A stretch of 64,000 nucleotides of DNA from contig NZ_CP074102.1 of the NCBI RefSeq assembly GCF_018310535.1, forward strand, positions 2,852,001 through 2,916,000. The letters run 5' to 3'. The translations under genes and the position numbers were made by a program. The notes below the pieces were generated by a model. It ran no database searches. It saw nothing but the letters and a program-made list of their open reading frames with translations, and was not told the DNA's origin. Of the stretch, positions 61,868 through 64,000 are shown piece by piece; the stretch's first letter is position 1, and each line of letters begins with the position of its first letter. Source of the DNA: Streptomyces mirabilis. GTDB lineage: Bacteria; Actinomycetota; Actinomycetes; Streptomycetales; Streptomycetaceae.

Positions 61868-64000
61868 GTGCAGGGGCGCGCAGACGAACGACGCCACATT
61901 GAGCGGATGCTCGCCAACTCTCGGCGCGGAGCGAGCAGTTCACTGCTGCTGCACGGCGAGGCCGGCATCGGCAAGACCACTCTCCTTGAGCATGCGGCCG
62001 CCCACGCGGACGGCATGCGCGTGCTGCGGGTCGAGGGCATCGAGTCGGAGATGGAGCTCGCTTTCGGAGGGCTCCATCAGCTCTTCCTGCCGGTGCTCGA
62101 TCTACTCGACCGGCTGCCGGGACCGCAGGCCGGAGCTCTGCGCGCCGTCTTCGGCCTGAGCGACGAGCCCGTACGGGACCGACTCACCCTGGGGCTCGCC
62201 ACGCTGTCGCTGCTGTCCGAGGCGGCCACGGACGACCCCCTGCTGTGCCTGGTCGACGACCTGCAATGGCTCGACCGGCCGTCCGGGGACGCGCTGACCT
62301 TTGCCGCCCGGCGGCTGCGGGACGAAGGCATCGTCATGCTCTTCGCCACCCGCGGCACCTCGCCGGAGAGCGGATCGAAGGCGCTGCCGCGCGTACACGT
62401 CACCGGCATAGACCGGCGGTCGGCCGTGGCGCTGCTGCCCGGCCTCGCTCCCCCGGTCGCCGAGCACATCCTCGACCAGGCGCAGGGAAACCCGCTGGCG
62501 CTGCGGGAGTTGGCCGCCGCACTGACCCCGGCGCAACGCGCCGGACAGCTGGGGCCGCTGGCGCCGGCCGAGGCGCGGCCCGAGCTGCCCCATCAGCTCC
62601 AGGACGCGTTCGCGCAGCAGATCCGCCGCCTTCCCGACGCGACCCAGCGCACTCTCGCGGTGGCCGCGGCCGACGACACCGGGGACCTTCCCACCGTGCT
62701 GGCAGCCGCGGGCCGACTCGACGGGGAGGTCAGGGATCTAGAGCCCGCCGAGCGGGCCGGACTGGTCTTCGTCTCCGCGCAGAAACTGCGTTTCCGGCAC
62801 CCCCTCATCCGGTTCGCCGCCTACCAACAGGCCCCGCTGGCCTGGCGGATCGCGGCGCACCGGGCGTTGGCGGCGGACCTGGACGGTGCCCAGCACGCGC
62901 ACCGGCGCGCCTGGCACCTGGCCGCCGCGACGACCGGCCCGGACGAAGAGGTCGCCGCGGAGTTGGAACGGGTCGCCGAGTGGGCCGGAACCAGGCAGGC
63001 GATGGCGTCCGCGTCCGCGGCGTACGAGCGAGCCGCCCGCCTGACCGCCGATCCGCACCGGCACGCCCGCCGGCTGATCACCGCCGCGCAGAAGGCGAGC
63101 GAGGCCGGCCAGGACGAACGGTGCCGCGCTCTCACCGACCAGGTGCCACTGCCGTTGCGGGACCCAGGGATGGCGGCGGACTTCGCCCGCGTACGCTCCG
63201 TGGTCGAGCTCGGCTACGGCAGCCCCCGCCGGGCCGCCCGCATCCTGGCCGACTGCGCGGACACGATCTCGGCCGACCGCCCCGACAAGCTCGCGCCGCT
63301 GCTGACCGACGCCATCCACGCGGCCCTCTGCGCGGGCGACGCACCCCTCATGGTGGAGATCGGCGTCCGCACACCCCATCTGCCGATCCTGGCCGTGCCC
63401 GCCCGCCTCCTGGCGGGCGACCTGCCCGGCGCGCGCCGGGCCCTGGACACTCTCGTACGGGCCGGACGCCTCGCTGACGTCGGGCTCATGGACCAGTTGG
63501 TGACCGCGATCTACTGCCACCTGATCGCCGATCACGCGACCGCGCACAAACTGGCCGCCGCGGCGGTCGCCCACTGCCGCGAGCAGGGTATCGGTGGATG
63601 GCTGCCCACCACGCTGCATCTGCGCGCCCAGGTGGAGCTGGCGCTCGGCCGGCTCGACGACGCGCACGCACACGCCACCGAAGCGCTCCGGCTGGCCGAC
63701 GGCTACGACCTGGACCACCGAGCAGCCCATCTGCGCGCCCTGTTGGCGGTGCTGGCCGCCACCCAAGGGGAGGAGGCGCAGACCCGGAAAATGGCCGAAC
63801 AGGCACTGGAGTACACCCGCCCGCGCGAGGTCGGACGGGGCGCGGCGGAGGCGCTGTGGGCGCTGGGGCTGCTCGACCTCGCCCTCGGGCGGGCGCAGGA
63901 CGCGCTGCGCCACCTGGAGGCCGCCCGGCAGGCGGCGGGCCACCCCTTCCTGGCCCGGCACCTGTTGCCGGATCTGATCGAGGCGGCCGTGCGCGCCGGA
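61868..64000 (+). CDS. LAL-type LuxR-family ATPase regulator (3' partial)
   Basis: First 711 residues of a large ATP-binding regulator, cut by the window edge. GTG 61868 has GGGGAG seven bases upstream and follows an in-frame stop at 61835. The AAA/STAND ATPase has Walker A GEAGIGKTT (30-38), Walker B PLLCLVDDLQWLDRPSGDAL and LFATRGTSPE. The region from about 400 onward is helical and TPR-like (RALDTLVRAGRL, LALGRLDDAHAHATEALRLA). LAL proteins are 850-1000 residues, so the C-terminal LuxR HTH should lie within about 600 bases beyond the edge. It probably controls nearby genes, possibly vgb-YCII. Confidence 0.9.
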   Translation, partial: MQGRADERRHIERMLANSRRGASSSLLLHGEAGIGKTTLLEHAAAHADGMRVLRVEGIESEMELAFGGLHQLFLPVLDLLDRLPGPQAGALRAVFGLSDEPVRDRLTLGLATLSLLSEAATDDPLLCLVDDLQWLDRPSGDALTFAARRLRDEGIVMLFATRGTSPESGSKALPRVHVTGIDRRSAVALLPGLAPPVAEHILDQAQGNPLALRELAAALTPAQRAGQLGPLAPAEARPELPHQLQDAFAQQIRRLPDATQRTLAVAAADDTGDLPTVLAAAGRLDGEVRDLEPAERAGLVFVSAQKLRFRHPLIRFAAYQQAPLAWRIAAHRALAADLDGAQHAHRRAWHLAAATTGPDEEVAAELERVAEWAGTRQAMASASAAYERAARLTADPHRHARRLITAAQKASEAGQDERCRALTDQVPLPLRDPGMAADFARVRSVVELGYGSPRRAARILADCADTISADRPDKLAPLLTDAIHAALCAGDAPLMVEIGVRTPHLPILAVPARLLAGDLPGARRALDTLVRAGRLADVGLMDQLVTAIYCHLIADHATAHKLAAAAVAHCREQGIGGWLPTTLHLRAQVELALGRLDDAHAHATEALRLADGYDLDHRAAHLRALLAVLAATQGEEAQTRKMAEQALEYTRPREVGRGAAEALWALGLLDLALGRAQDALRHLEAARQAAGHPFLARHLLPDLIEAAVRAG

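Overview
The window is a stretch of very GC-rich actinobacterial chromosome, almost certainly Streptomyces. Codons nearly all end in G or C. The gene content includes a WhiB-like Fe-S regulator, a SpoIIE-type phosphatase, type VII secretion ATPase EccC, a Tad/Flp pilus locus, OxyR-AhpCD, a secreted GH18 chitinase with a DasR-like site, and polyphosphate glucokinase. No rRNA, tRNA, CRISPR array or intact mobile element was found. The only mobile-element trace is a short IS5-like transposase tail near 58.4 kb. Family names and statements about other genomes are from memory; no database was searched.

Left edge (1-3.9 kb): the 3' part of eccC, overlapped by a companion gene and possibly a 38-codon ORF. 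Housekeeping core (4-24 kb): ychF, a small membrane protein, ppgK, ispH, xseA-xseB, a nitroreductase-fold reductase, DUF4245, glpX, a wbl gene, DUF1707, class I fumarase, a secreted SH3 protein, an HTH/membrane protein, class II fumarase, DUF402, a GAF-SpoIIE-ATPase protein and catalase. This order fits what I recall of the S. coelicolor SCO504x-506x region.

24-34 kb: a bifunctional penicillin-binding protein, a coupled SPFH/ribbon-helix-helix pair with a palindrome in its promoter region, a PadR-ABC ATPase-FtsX permease operon, and divergent oxyR / ahpC-ahpD. 34-44 kb: an AI-2E family transporter, a secreted lytic transglycosylase, PIN-PhoH ATPase, a cis-prenyltransferase, a probable 6C-like small RNA, DUF192, a winged-helix protein, and a run of leftward metabolic genes (methyltransferase, GNAT, LLM oxidoreductase, DHFR-fold reductase).

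44.6-56.1 kb: one leftward Tad/Flp pilus locus. In transcription order it holds a zinc-ribbon protein, CpaB, a CpaE ATPase fused in frame to a TadE pseudopilin, TadE, CpaF, TadB, TadC, a histidine kinase, a response regulator, an Flp-like prepilin, a TadG-like protein with no ATG/GTG/TTG start, a lipoprotein and an OmpA-like protein. No prepilin peptidase is in view. Right edge (56-64 kb): chitinase, a gene-poor stretch with the IS remnant, then a DHFR-fold gene, a tandem GNAT, a virginiamycin B lyase that keeps the residues recalled as catalytic, a YCII protein and the start of a LAL regulator running off the window.

Recurring sequence-level themes are short tandem repeats (10-, 12-, 15- and 18-bp units) at gene edges, a dispersed GC-rich intergenic repeat, and several -10-like hexamers six or seven bases from a start codon, which suggests leaderless transcripts.
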